A stretch of 64,000 bases of DNA from Eledone cirrhosa (taxonomy: Eukaryota; Mollusca; Cephalopoda; Octopoda; Eledonidae). Shown here piece by piece: positions 52,993-63,249 of this stretch. Under the pieces are notes generated by a model that was not told the DNA's origin, made no database searches, and worked only from the letters and a program-made list of their open reading frames with translations. The stretch lies in NCBI GenBank assembly GCA_964016885.1, contig OZ024742.1:120129870-120193869 (forward strand), read 5' to 3'. Made by a program: the position numbers and the translations under genes. Position 1 is the stretch's first letter; the number at the start of each line of letters is the position of its first letter.

Positions 52993-54186
52993 ATGATACA
53001 AAACAATAACAAAGCCGAGATCTATGAAAAATGGATTAACTCATCTCCATTAATCAACCCCCGCAAACTACAAATTAAATCCATCCCAAACGAACCAGGG
53101 ACACAAAGACGCCTTAGGGAAAGAATGGCACTTGATAACATAAAAACCGAAATTGAACTCCTTAAATTGAGAGCCCAAGCAAATGAAGATAGGATCAAAT
53201 CAATCGATGATGAGATTAATCTAGCAATAATCAATATAACCAAAGACACCACCCTAGAAAATATTTCAAAATTATGGTTAGAGGACTGTAATAAGGAAGA
53301 ATTAAAATCCCTTCAACGCTGGGAAATAAACGAAACCTGGTTCTCTAACTATGAAACACTTTTCCAAAAAGAACACACATCCAAGAACCCCTTCATTAAA
53401 ACCATAATAACAAGAAAACTCAATCAACACCCAAACACCACACAACAACCAACAACAACAAAAAAACAATACCTCCCCACATACCAACAAAAGAAGGCAT
53501 CACCTCCCTCCTACCTCCTACATCCTCCACACAACTACCACACGGACTCCCAAGCAACAAATATAGTAATAGAGAAACATCAGCTACAAGATAGACACTA
53601 CAACTTCTCTCCTACCAGGAGAAACCATAAAATCCCCCACACTTACAACCCCCTAACATCCCCACAACAAACCCACAACCATCATTACTTCCAACATAGA
53701 ACCCAAAATACACAACTACCACACATGTCACACAGGGCCTCACAACCACACACCAGCTATAAGGAAACCCTAATCTACCCTCCCCCACTAACCACATCCT
53801 ACTACAACAAACCCAGCAGGGGACAATACAACCACACGAGACACCCTAACCACTACAACCACCATAGCTACACACCATATAACAGCAACAACAGGACTCA
53901 ATATGACCACACAAGACAACCCTACTACAACTACCACCAAGTCAACACAACCATACGATACAACCCAACTTCAACAACCACCACAACTTCACACCCTATA
54001 ACCACGTCCATCAAATCTACACACCCTAAAACAACATCAGCCAGGCTCAATACAACCACACAATACAACTTAAACTCAACAACCACCACAGCTACACACC
54101 ATCTTACAACAACAGCCGGGGCCAATACAACTCTAAGAGACATCCAAACTTCAACAGCCATCACAACTTCCGTAATCATTTTTTAG
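52993..54186 (+). CDS. PLE-2 N-terminal ORF: coiled-coil-like head and His/Tyr/Thr/Asn-rich tail
   Basis: 397 codons from ATG to TAG. Residues 1-130 are charged with heptad-like Leu/Ile spacing (MALDNIKTEIELLKLRAQAN), suggesting a coiled coil, and contain WEINETWFSNYETLF. From about residue 150 the protein becomes a repetitive His/Tyr/Thr/Asn/Gln-rich segment (YNHTRHPNHYNHHSYTPYNS) with almost no acidic or hydrophobic content. I do not recognise the family. Its position upstream of the RT in the same orientation suggests it is the PLE first ORF or N-terminal extension. Low complexity could mean RNA binding or condensate formation, which is speculation. Confidence 0.6.
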   Translation: MIQNNNKAEIYEKWINSSPLINPRKLQIKSIPNEPGTQRRLRERMALDNIKTEIELLKLRAQANEDRIKSIDDEINLAIINITKDTTLENISKLWLEDCNKEELKSLQRWEINETWFSNYETLFQKEHTSKNPFIKTIITRKLNQHPNTTQQPTTTKKQYLPTYQQKKASPPSYLLHPPHNYHTDSQATNIVIEKHQLQDRHYNFSPTRRNHKIPHTYNPLTSPQQTHNHHYFQHRTQNTQLPHMSHRASQPHTSYKETLIYPPPLTTSYYNKPSRGQYNHTRHPNHYNHHSYTPYNSNNRTQYDHTRQPYYNYHQVNTTIRYNPTSTTTTTSHPITTSIKSTHPKTTSARLNTTTQYNLNSTTTTATHHLTTTAGANTTLRDIQTSTAITTSVIIF

Positions 54187-54355
54187 ACACAGCACACAGA
54201 CACAGGATTACAAGATAACACAAAACACACAGGAGACACAAAATGCAATAAAAATTGTCAATTTAACCTCTAAAGAATTAACAATAGACCAAATCAACAT
54301 ACTCTCCAAAGGTCTAAAATTTACACCAACTCCCCAACAACCAAACTACCCCGAA

Positions 54356-56171
54356 ATGAAGGAAGATATTGCAGAATTCTGTAGAAAACTAAGACTCAGC
54401 GAGCAACTATATGACAAATACAATGAGGATGACTCAATAGCCAGAAATAGAAGCAACTACACTCCACCAAAAGGCAAGAATAAATTCCTTGATCAATTCT
54501 GGGAACACATTACTAATTACCCATACTACCACCTACACAAACATAAACAAAAACCAAACCTAAGCAAAAAAGAATGGAATGGTCTTAACAGTCTAAAAAA
54601 CGACAAAACCCTAACAATCAAAGAGGCAGATAAAGGGAGTGCAGTAATTCATATGGGGACAGATTACTACACGACTCTAGTACTCTCAACTCTAGAAAAC
54701 CAAACATATTATGAAAAGGCCCAACACTACACACAACAGAAAATAATGAGAAACCTAAAATCCTTAACACTCCTTTACAAAGAAGGCCTTACAGACAAGG
54801 AATACAACTACATCACCAATTTCAAAAGCAGAACCAGCCTCTTCTATGGTATCCCCAAGACACACAAAAACGAAGTAATAGGTAGGACCTGCAAGCAAGC
54901 CACAGACGTTTACATCAATATAGCCCCTCCTGATGACCTTAAATTAAGACCCATAATAGCAGGCACCACATGTGAAATCACCGCCTAAGCAACTTCCTAG
55001 ATATTCTGCTTAAACCTTTCCTAAAACACATAAAAAGCTTCATAAGGGACGACCTTGACATGCTCAACCGCCTCCCAACAACACTCAATAATGAACATAC
55101 CCTACTAGTAACCTTTGATGTCATCAATTTATATTCCAATATCCCACACAACCTAGGTATAGAGGCAATACAATTCTGGATGGAAAATTTCCCTAGTGAA
55201 CTCCCACAGCGCATCCCTAAAGAATTTGTGTTGGAGGGACTCAAATTCATCTTGGAAAACAATTTCTTCGAATTCAATGCCAAATACTACAGACAGAAAT
55301 CTGGGACTGCCATGCCCCCTCATACACCAACCATGTCATGGGATATTTGGAAACCACTCTCTACTGCAAAGTTCTAGACAAATACGGCGACCACTTCTAC
55401 CAACACATAGAAAAGAACTGGAAGAGATATCTGGACGACTGCTTCATCTTCTGGCATAAAAGTATAGATAGACTGTTTGAGTTCAAAACCCTTCTGAATG
55501 GACTCAACACAAACTTACAATTCACAATGGATTACAGCCATGAACAACTCCCTTTCCTCGACATCCTCATCAAGAAAACAAGTAACAAAATAGAAACAGA
55601 CATATACTACAAACCCACAGACTCCAAACAATACCTTCCATTCAACTCGTGCCACCATCGCCATACCAAAATGGCAATTCCTTATAACCTAGCCAGAAGG
55701 ATCTGCACAATAGTTTCAGATAAATACACATGCTACACGCGACTAGAAGAATTAAAAAACACACTTATCAGCAGAAACTACCCACCATCCCTAATCAACA
55801 ATGGATTCCAACGTGCTCTAAAACTAGACATCCAGGAACTCAGACACCCCAAACCCAGGAATGAACCGCAACAGAAAACTCTACCATACATCTCCACACA
55901 CAACCCCCTCAACAACGAGGCATTCGACACCATCCTCCAGAACATTCCTTTACTAAAAAGAGACCCAAGAATGAACAATATCTTCCAAACACACAACATC
56001 ATAAAGAGCAAAAGACAACCTAAATCCATAAAAAACATCCTCACACAAGCCAAAATCCAACAAACCCTCACAATGAACCCAACAGTAACAAAATGCGGAA
56101 GGCCCAACTGTGGCATATGCATAAATCTAATAGAAGGTTCAACATTCCATTTAAACAAGGACAACATTTAA
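54356..56171 (+). pseudogene. PLE-2 reverse transcriptase, three frames
   Basis: Frame one: LTIKEADKGSAVIHMGTDYY, SLFYGIPKTHKNE and LKLRPIIAGTTCEI, ending at a TAA (54986-54988). Frame two: LLVTFDVINLYSNIPHNLGI (motif A, catalytic Asp) and FEFNAKYYRQKSGTAMPPHT (motif B). Frame three: KRYLDDCFIFW (YLDD, motif C), QLPFLDILI, thumb, and CGRPNCGICINLIEGSTF, the cysteine-rich linker before the nuclease. All catalytic aspartates are readable, but at least two frameshifts (about 54985 and 55340) break the ORF. Confidence 0.85.
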
Positions 56172-56220
56172 CAGTTAAACACAACTTTACATGCGCATCT
56201 GAAAACCTATAATCTATGTT

Positions 56221-56505
56221 TTGATCTGCTCAGGTTGTCAAGAGCACTACATAGGACAGACAAACAACAGCCTCCGTCAACGTATGACCATCCATAAATC
56301 ACAAATTAAAATACAGGAATACAGAAAGATTGCATTTAGTGAACATATCGCCAATTGTGCTCACAACCAACATCCAAACTTTAAAATTTTCCCCATTTAC
56401 AAATTCATAGACAACGCTACTTTCATCCAATGTACCAATAAGGAAACATATTTCATTAACAAATTCCAACCTCTACTTAATGTTATAAAAATCGGACCAA
56501 TCTAA
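56221..56505 (+). pseudogene. PLE-2 GIY-YIG endonuclease domain
   Basis: Reads MICSGCQEHYIGQTNNSLRQ, RMTIHKSQI and FSEHIANCAHNQHPNF, then ETYFINKFQPLLN near the end. HYIGQT is the YIG-like strand, LRQRMTIH carries the conserved Arg and His, and the Glu (ETYFI) and Asn near the C-terminus fit the nuclease core. It is in a different frame from the preceding RT, with a short broken gap (56171-56221). Stop TAA at 56503-56505. Confidence 0.85.
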
Positions 56506-56889
56506 AACTGCAACAAACAATCAAACATTTACACCCTACCTAATCCTTTTTCTTAAATAAATTAAATATCATCCAGCAAGAATTGCTTCCCTCTGCATAT
56601 TAACTCTCTAAAAAGGGAAATCATATCAAACCTCAGTTCACCATTTGCCTCCATCATGGAATCATGGATCAACTAAGCACTCTTGCTATATTAACACATT
56701 TTGATCTGCTTAACTTCAATAATTATGCCTGTAAATAACATTATTTTTTCTTCCACATTGACTTCTTATGCCCTTCATTATACGTTTTGTTTTCCTTCTT
56801 CTTTTCACTTCATAAATCTTGTTTGTAAATAACATTATTCTTTCTGCACCTTCTCTTTAACATGTGCGACACCACACTAATACATTTCA

Positions 56890-56930
56890 CTATCATTTGA
56901 TAATGCATAAAAATGCTGAAACCGGTAATA
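56890..56930 (+). ncRNA. Degenerate hammerhead-like motif at PLE-2 3' end
   Basis: TTGATAA (56897-56903, two mismatches from CUGANGA), a GCAT-AAAA-ATGC hairpin (56905-56916), GAAA (56918-56921), then CCGGTAATA. The order matches a hammerhead core, and PLE terminal regions are known to carry such ribozymes. Two core mismatches probably abolish activity. Confidence 0.5.
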
Positions 56931-57141
56931 GACAATTATTAAATATATAAATAGATAAATAAATGCCATTGTTAAATAATAAATAAATCAACTAATACCT
57001 TAACACTTCACACAAAGTAAAACATTTCGTTTTAATCATTTTCTAACCCAGAAAAAAGAGAGAGAGAAACAAAAAAGGAAGAAAATATATTTTTCTTCCT
57101 AATAATCGTCTCTTGCTCCCTGTTTTCATATATATATATAT

Positions 57142-57665
57142 ATATACGATATTAATAAATGGAAACTATATTTATAAAACCATATTTATTTCATTATATA
57201 TATTTCAAGGATACCAAGTTACATTATGGTATGCCTTCATCAGACAAAATACAATATATAACAGTTTTATAAATAGACATTGACGTACCGCTTTTAAAAC
57301 AACGGTCAATTTTTAAAAGGGGTACGTCAATGTCTATTTATAAAACTGTTATATATTGTATTTTGTCTGATGAAGGCATACCATAATGTAACTTGGTATC
57401 CTTGAAATATATATAATTGTTTCTACTTTTGGCACAAGGCCAGCAATTACCCAGTACATTACTGGTACTTTATTTTATCGACCCCGTAAGGATGAAAGGC
57501 AAAGTTAACCTCGGTGGGATTTGAACTCAGAATGGCAAGGGCCGTAACTCTATGCATCAAAGCATGGCATCCAACCCTCTACCGATACTGCCAATTCACC
57601 TTGAAATATATATAATGAAATAAATATGGTTTTATAAATATAGTTTCCATTTATTAATATAGTAT
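57142..57665. repeat. Palindromic repeat P2 with a SINE in one arm
   Basis: Left arm 57142-57290 (AAATGGAAACTATATTTATA to AATAGACATTGACGTACC) is matched by the right arm from GGTACGTCAATGTCTATTTA (57321) to ATAGTTTCCATTTATTAATA (57665); centre about 57305 with a ~30-base spacer. The right arm is interrupted by the SINE at 57418-57598. The arm carries CTGATGA (57367-57373), an AAGG(C)ATACCA/TGGTATCCTT hairpin and GAAA (57404-57407). Confidence 0.85.
57418..57598 (-). mobile_element. Full-length SINE with 18-bp target duplication inside P2
   Basis: CCTTGAAATATATATAAT is found at 57400-57417 and 57599-57616. The insert reads TGTTTCTACTTTTGGCACAA to CTACCGATACTGCCAATTCA. The insertion separates the GAAA core from its downstream sequence and postdates the palindrome. 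Confidence 0.95.
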
Positions 57666-57769
57666 ATCTACTCCAAATATTTGTCGAGTGCTTTATATCA
57701 GTTATAAAAATATTTGCTTGTTGTATCCCAACAGTTTAAATAAAACTTTTGCATATATATATATATATA

Positions 57770-58641
57770 ATACCACTATTAGCTGCTAAAGGGTTCTCCC
57801 TAAAAATGAAAGGCAGGTTGTACGATGCCTGCATACGAACAGCAATGCTGCATGGCAGTGAGACCTGGGCATTGTGTGCAGAGGATATACGCAGACTAGA
57901 GAGGAACGAAGCTTGCATGCTCCGCTGGATGTGTAACAGTAATATACGTGAACGGCAAAGCATAAATGAACTAAGGAAAAAATTAGAGATAAGAGGGATC
58001 AGATGTTGTTTACTCGAGAGAAGGCTACGTTGGTATGGACACGTGATGCGCATGAAAGTCGATAGCTGTATAACAAAGTGCAGGGCAATAAAGATAGACG
58101 GTAGTCACGGAATAGGCAGACCTAGAAAAATCTGGGACGAGCTGATAAACTCCGACATCACACACTTACACCTCTCCAAGACAATGTCACTGGACCGAGA
58201 CCTTTGGCGGTACTCAGTAACAGAGAAGACCCGCCTTACCTAAATATATAGTAAAACCTACTCCAGCCAGTAGGCATCTCTAACAAAATACACCCCGTCC
58301 CACCACCACCACCCCCACCCCATCCACACCACCCCGTTCTATGTAAAGTTATGTTGGTGCCGCGCCATCCAGGCCGAAACAAATGAGATCGTGTAGGTGT
58401 CACGACAAAAAAACACACAGTCCACGCTGTAATGTGGCCGTGTAGGCAACACGGTAAAAACCTCCCAGACCCACACTGTAAATGTGGTTGGTGTTAGGAA
58501 GGGCATCCAACTGTAGAAAACCTGCCAGACAGTCCTATGCGAGCAAGACAATCACTCTTGCCTCATGTGGGACTACCCCCGTCCAAACCCATGCAAGCGT
58601 GGAACACGGACGTTAAACGTTGATGATGATGATGATGATGA

Positions 58642-58645
<4 letters not shown>
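57770..58645 (+). mobile_element. LINE-A copy 4
   Basis: Starts with ACCACTATTAGCTGCTAAAG directly after (TA)n (57755-57770) and ends in (GAT)n at 58621-58645, followed by (TA)n(GA)n. Nearly identical to copies 2 and 3, with scattered substitutions such as GGGAAGATCTGG where the others have an AAAAACCTGG reading. Confidence 0.85.
57771..58243 (+). pseudogene. LINE-A ORF C-terminal fragment, copy 4
   Basis: Uninterrupted frame from PLLAAKGFSLKMKGRLYDAC through GSETWALCAEDIRRLERNEA and [12 protein letters not shown] to TEKTRLT and TAA. No zinc domain or RT palm. Confidence 0.8.
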
Positions 58646-58701
<56 letters not shown>

Positions 58702-58703
58702 CA
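58645..58703. repeat. (TA)n(GA)n microsatellite
   Basis: About 19 TA units followed by about 10 GA units, at the LINE-A copy 4 tail. Confidence 0.95.
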
Positions 58704-58918
58704 ATAAATAAAAAAGGGAAAACAATCTAAAAAACACAAGCGACAGGTGGCAGGATTTGAAATCAAAATAATCAGGTCAGTATTCAATATCCAATATTTC
58801 ATGTAGCTTAGTTAAATTCTTTTTTTTTTTAGTAATAGAAATCAAATCTCTAATAAAAAAAACTTATTACCATAGTTGCAGGCATGGCTGTTTAGTTAAA
58901 GAATTTGTGCCATAACCT

Positions 58919-60255
58919 TGTGGTTTCTAGTTTACTACCACCATGTGGTTTCTAGTTTACTACTACCATGTGGTTTCTAGTTTACTACTCCCATGGGGTG
59001 TCTAGTTTACTATCACCATGTGGTGTCTAGCTTACTACCACCATGGGGTTTCTAGTTTACTACCACCATGGGGTTTCTAGTTTACTACCACCACATAGTT
59101 TCTAGTTTACTACCACCATGTGGTTTCTAGTTTACTACCACCATGGGGTTTCTAGTTTACTACTACCATGTGGTTTCTAGTTTACTACTCCCACGGGGTG
59201 TCTAGTTTACTACCACCATGTGGTTTCTAGTTTATTACCACCATGTGGTTTCTAGTTTACTACTACCATGTGGTTTCTAGTTTACTACCACCACGTGGTT
59301 TCTAGTTTACCACCACCACGTGGTTTCTAGTTTACTACCACCATGTGGTTTCTAGTTTACTACCACCATGTGGTTTCTAGTTTACTACCACCATGTGGTT
59401 TCTAGTTTACTACTACCATGTGGTTTCTAGTTTACTACCACCATGTGGTGTCTAGTTTACTACCACCATGTGGTTTCTAGTTTACTACCACCATGGGGTT
59501 TCTAGTTTACTACCACCACGTGGTTTCTAGTTTACTACCACCATGTGGTTTCTAGTTTACTACCACCATGTGGTTTCTAGTTTACTACCACCATGTGGTT
59601 TCTAGTTTACTACTACCATCTGGTTTCTAGTTTACTACTACCGTGTGGTTTCTAGTTTATTACTACCATGTGGTTTCTAGTTTACTACTCCCATGGGGTG
59701 TCTAGTTTACTATCACCATGTGGTGTCTAGTTTACTACCACCATGTGGTGTCTAGCTTACTACCACCATGGGGTTTCTAGTTTAGTTTACTACTACCATG
59801 GGGTTTCTAGTTTACTACCACCATGTGGTTTCTAGTTTACTACCACCATGTGGTTTCTAGTTTACTACCACCATGTAGTTTCTAGTTTACTACCACCATG
59901 GGGTTTCTAGTTTACTACCACCATGGGTTTTCTAGTTTACTACCACCATGTAGTTTCTAGTTTACTACCACCATATGGTTTCTAGTTTACTACCACCATG
60001 TGGTTTCTAGTTTACTACCACCATGTGGTTTCTAGTTTACTACCACTATGGGTTTTCTAGTTTACTACCACCATGTGGTTTCTAGTTTACTACCACCATG
60101 TGCTTTCTAGTTTACTACCACCATGTGCTTTCTAGTTTACTACCACCATGTGCTTTCTAGTTTACTACCACCACGTGGTTTCTAGTTTACTACCACCACG
60201 TGGTTTCTAGTTTACTACCACCATGTGGTTTCTAGTTTACTACCACCATGTGGTA
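58919..60255. repeat. 25-bp minisatellite, about 53 copies
   Basis: The unit TGGTTTCTAGTTTACTACCA plus CCATG repeats with a 25-base period across 1.3 kb. Common variants: CATGTGG, CATGGGG, CACGTGG, CATGTGC, and ACTACTACC for ACTACCACC. One unit (about 59780) has a 5-base internal duplication (TTTAG). Variants cluster locally, as expected from unequal exchange. No long frame. Confidence 0.95.
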
Positions 60256-60339
60256 CCTTGGACAAGTGTCTTTCACTATAGCCTCAGGTTGACAAATGCT
60301 TTGTGAGTAAAATTTGGTAAATGGAAAATACAGAAGACC

Positions 60340-60665
60340 ATCGTGTATGCATGTATGTTGTGTGTACGTATATATGCTGTGTGTATGTATGTATGTTGTG
60401 TGTACATATGTACGTTGTGTGTACATATGTATGTCGTGTGTACATATGTATGTTGTGTGTACATATGTATGTTGTGTGTACATATGTATGTTGTGTTTAC
60501 ATATGTATGTTGTGTGTACATATGTATGTTGTGTGTACATATGTATGTTGTGTGTACATATGTATGTTGTGTGTACATATGTATGTTGTGTGTACATATG
60601 TATGTTGTGTGTACGTATATATGCTGTGTGTATGTATGTATGTTGTGTGTACATATGAATGTTGT
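60340..60665. repeat. 19-bp minisatellite (ACATATGTATGTTGTGTGT), about 17 copies
   Basis: Units keep a 19-base period with ACGTATATATGCTGTGTGT variants at both ends. Because 19 is not a multiple of three and the unit lacks stops, long frames appear in several frames on both strands (for example VVCTYVCC and THNIHMYT repeats). These are not genes. Confidence 0.95.
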
Positions 60666-61925
60666 ATGTGTCTGGGTTTACATTTGTGTCGGTGTTTATG
60701 CCCTATAATTTAGCATTTTAACAAAAAAGTGATGGACAAAATAAGTACTAGACTTGGAAAAATAAGTACTGGGGTGTGTATCATTGATTAAATCCTTTTA
60801 AAGCAGGGCCTCAAGATGGTCACAATCTAATGACTGAAACCAGTAAAAGAGTAAAAGTATTTGTCACGTGCAAGTGGTTACAAGTGCTCCATGTAAATTA
60901 AAACCATGCTGAAGATGGAAAGGATGAGGGAGGGGTGAATCTATGATAAAATTTACAACTCCCCCTTTCACTAACACACACAAAAAAACAAAAAAACAAG
61001 GTATGAAATCAACTGGTTGGAAATCCAAATATATAAAGATGAAAATACTTTTTTATTTTGCCACTTCCAATAACAACTACTAGAGCTACTTTGCTGTTGC
61101 TTTAATCCTACATACATCTAAACTACTTTTAGATAAATCAGCAAAAATACTGTACAATGAGGTTAGAAGGCCAATTAGGTCAGGAATAGGACCAATTTTA
61201 AAGAACTATTAATATTTCTATCAACACACTCAAAATAGACTGCTAACCAAGTTTTTAGTTCCAGCTAGGAGTTTAAAAAAAGATTGCTGTAGCAGATCAA
61301 TATTTAATGTCTGCAGTGATATTTGTTTTTTGTTGATTTTAAATAACATCAAAAAGAATAAAATAACAATAACAACAAAACAAAAACTATAAAAAAACAA
61401 AAAGACACTGATTCACAATGTAAAATTTAAAAAAAAATTGGATATTTTTGGTCATTGTTAGTTTAATGTTAGCCCTAGAAAGCACACATATCTTTAAGTA
61501 GCTTTCTAGACTAACTTGAAATAAGAAGAAAGAAATTTAATCCTTAAAAAAATGTTCAGTTGGGGGTGAGTAGGAAGGTGAACATTTTAGTATTCTTTGA
61601 ATAAAGCAAGTCAACAATGAAAAGTTACAATAAAAGTTGCCAGGTAACAACAGATGTTGGGGAAAAAATGTGTTTTAATTCTACATTGAGCACAACTATT
61701 GCTTTAGCTTTTGATCAAAGGTTCATATTAGCAGACAATAACTCCACTGCTGCCACCACTAAAATATGACCCCACCTGCTAAACCAATAGATTATTAAAC
61801 ACTGACATCAGGAACAATCTAAATACAATAATTTTATTTGGACTACTTTAGTTTTAACAAAAATATTCATAAGTGATAATTGCTGAGAATAAAAGACAAA
61901 ATCAATTTTTTACTTCAGCCCCCAT
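60666..61925. other. Unassigned interval
   Basis: AT-rich with A-runs. A short SINE-like scrap (AAAATAAGTACTAGACTTGG and an inner duplicate) lies at about 60737-60775. Nothing else supported. Confidence 0.4.
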
Positions 61926-61927
61926 TA

Positions 61928-62085
61928 TGATGATGATGATTTGTTTATTAGCCACAAGGGCTTGCACATAAAATACAGTAAATATCATAAACATAGGGGT
62001 TAGGATACATGTGGGACTGGACAATCATCATTATCATCCTCATTTTACGTCTGCTTTTCCCTGCTTGCAAGGGTGGGACATTGTT
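61928..62085 (-). mobile_element. Tx1/L1-like LINE 3' UTR scrap joined to LINE-A UTR scrap
   Basis: ATGATGATGATTTGTTTATT and AGCCACAAGGGCTTGCACAT match the 3' end of the minus-strand LINE at 27850 (TTTATTAACCACAAGGGTTT). At 62030-62080, CATCCTCATTTTACGTCTGC and TTGCAAGGGTGGGACATT match the LINE-A relatives. Confidence 0.55.
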
Positions 62086-62264
62086 GTATAAAATGAGGGC
62101 AGGAGCAAGGGCATTATAGAAGAGACAGATAAATTTGATAAAACATAAGATAAGTATAAAAGTATTATAAAAAATATACAATAATTAAATAACATGTTTT
62201 TGTTACCCACCAACAGAGGGGAAACCACTAGTTAAGCCAATCATGCATTATGCTTCCTGGCTAG

Positions 62265-62520
62265 GCTAAAGTCTGTCTCAAGCCGGAAGGCTCGTTAGGC
62301 CGGTGCTTAACCCGGTTCCATGATATGAAGCAACTGAGAGTACAAGGCTCCCCTTGGACAGGATGCCACAGAGTTAAAACCCCAGTTATTGCTGGTACTC
62401 ATTTTCAGCTGAACAACATGAAATAAAGTGTTTTGCTCAAGAACACACCATGCAACCCAGGAATTGAACCCACAACATTATGATCTTAAGTCCAACACCC
62501 TTAACATTAGACCTCACACT
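62265..62520 (-). mobile_element. Dispersed repeat with second-family SINE end
   Basis: Left part GCCGGAAGGCTCGTTAGGCC with a matching GC-rich context, right part ACATGAAATAAAGTGTTTTG, GGAATTGAACCCACAACATT and CCAACACCCTTAACATTAGA, antisense to the SINE type at 36910. Confidence 0.55.
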
Positions 62521-62938
62521 TCCACTTCCTGGGGATCACTGAAATCTCATGTAAGCATTTCTTCAATGGGTTCAACAAAAGCACCCTCATCTTCTGCACA
62601 AAAATATTTTATCTTTTTGTATACTACTTTTGTTTTTAGGATTAAGTAGGATTAAGAGTCTATCGAGCAGGAACTCTTGGTAGCAATCCTATATTTCTGT
62701 GTCCACCCACATATTGACATATTGACTGGGATTCCTTCCTCCATTCTATACACTTTGTAAAACAACACAGTAATGTGTATATCTTAAGGAATCAAATTGT
62801 TTCATTTCTTATTTTTTTAAAAGATTTCTAACAGAGCTGGCTTTGTGTGTTTTTCTATTTCTTTTCTACTCCTCAGTTTCATCCTCAATGGGAGGGGTGG
62901 TACTCCTCTTAAAGTAAGAACTTCAGCATCTTTCACTA

Positions 62939-63157
62939 CTATCTCAGGTGCCTCAACATTGTCAAATCCAGGAACCGAGGATGAAGCAGATTTTCCTTAG
63001 AAATGGACCTGATGGTATGAGTTGATGGTGCTCCAAAAAGAGTAGCTCCAGGTATTTGCTTACTATTTGGCCTTTTTTTCAGCCCCTCAGGAAAGGGAGT
63101 TCCCAAATGGCTTTTGCTGCCGCAAGTGTAGCAAATGCACTTATTGCCTTGTCCCAT
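62939..63157 (-). pseudogene. Possible Gag-like zinc-knuckle relic
   Basis: The 72-codon minus-strand frame starts MGQGNKCICYTCGSKSHLGT and ends without a recognised domain. CYTCGSKSHLGTPF follows a CCHC knuckle (C-x2-C-x4-H-x4-C) except that the last Cys is Phe. It may be a remnant of an LTR retrotransposon Gag or chance. No RT or protease nearby. Confidence 0.3.
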
Positions 63158-63249
63158 CAGTCTTATTGCTTCTGACTCTGCACATATTGCAGGACAACGT
63201 TCTGGAATGGTCTTATGGTACTAAAGGGTCAAGAATACTTGCAAATCCA

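Larger units (their letters stand above)
52690..56950 (+). mobile_element. Nearly full-length Penelope-like element (PLE-2), frameshifted
   Basis: Starts after a (TA)n tract (52676-52694) and ends in the AT-rich tail after the hammerhead-like motif (56897-56926). It contains an N-terminal ORF (52993-54186), the PLE N-terminal/RT region (54356-54988, 55060-55377, 55338-56171) and a C-terminal GIY-YIG nuclease (56221-56505). The order RT then GIY-YIG marks it as a canonical, not domain-permuted, PLE. At least four reading-frame breaks make it inactive. PLEs replicate by target-primed reverse transcription using the GIY-YIG nuclease. Confidence 0.85.

Noticed and set aside
12724..57598. SINE heads as candidate tRNA genes
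   Set aside because: They have A- and B-box-like parts but no foldable anticodon arm or CCA end and are followed by the shared SINE body, so they are retroposons.
58919..60665. Possible CRISPR array
   Set aside because: Repeats are directly tandem without unique spacers; the context is eukaryotic.
60232..60713. Several 100-140-codon frames on both strands
   Set aside because: Produced by the stop-free 19-bp minisatellite; all frames are periodic and unrelated to known proteins.
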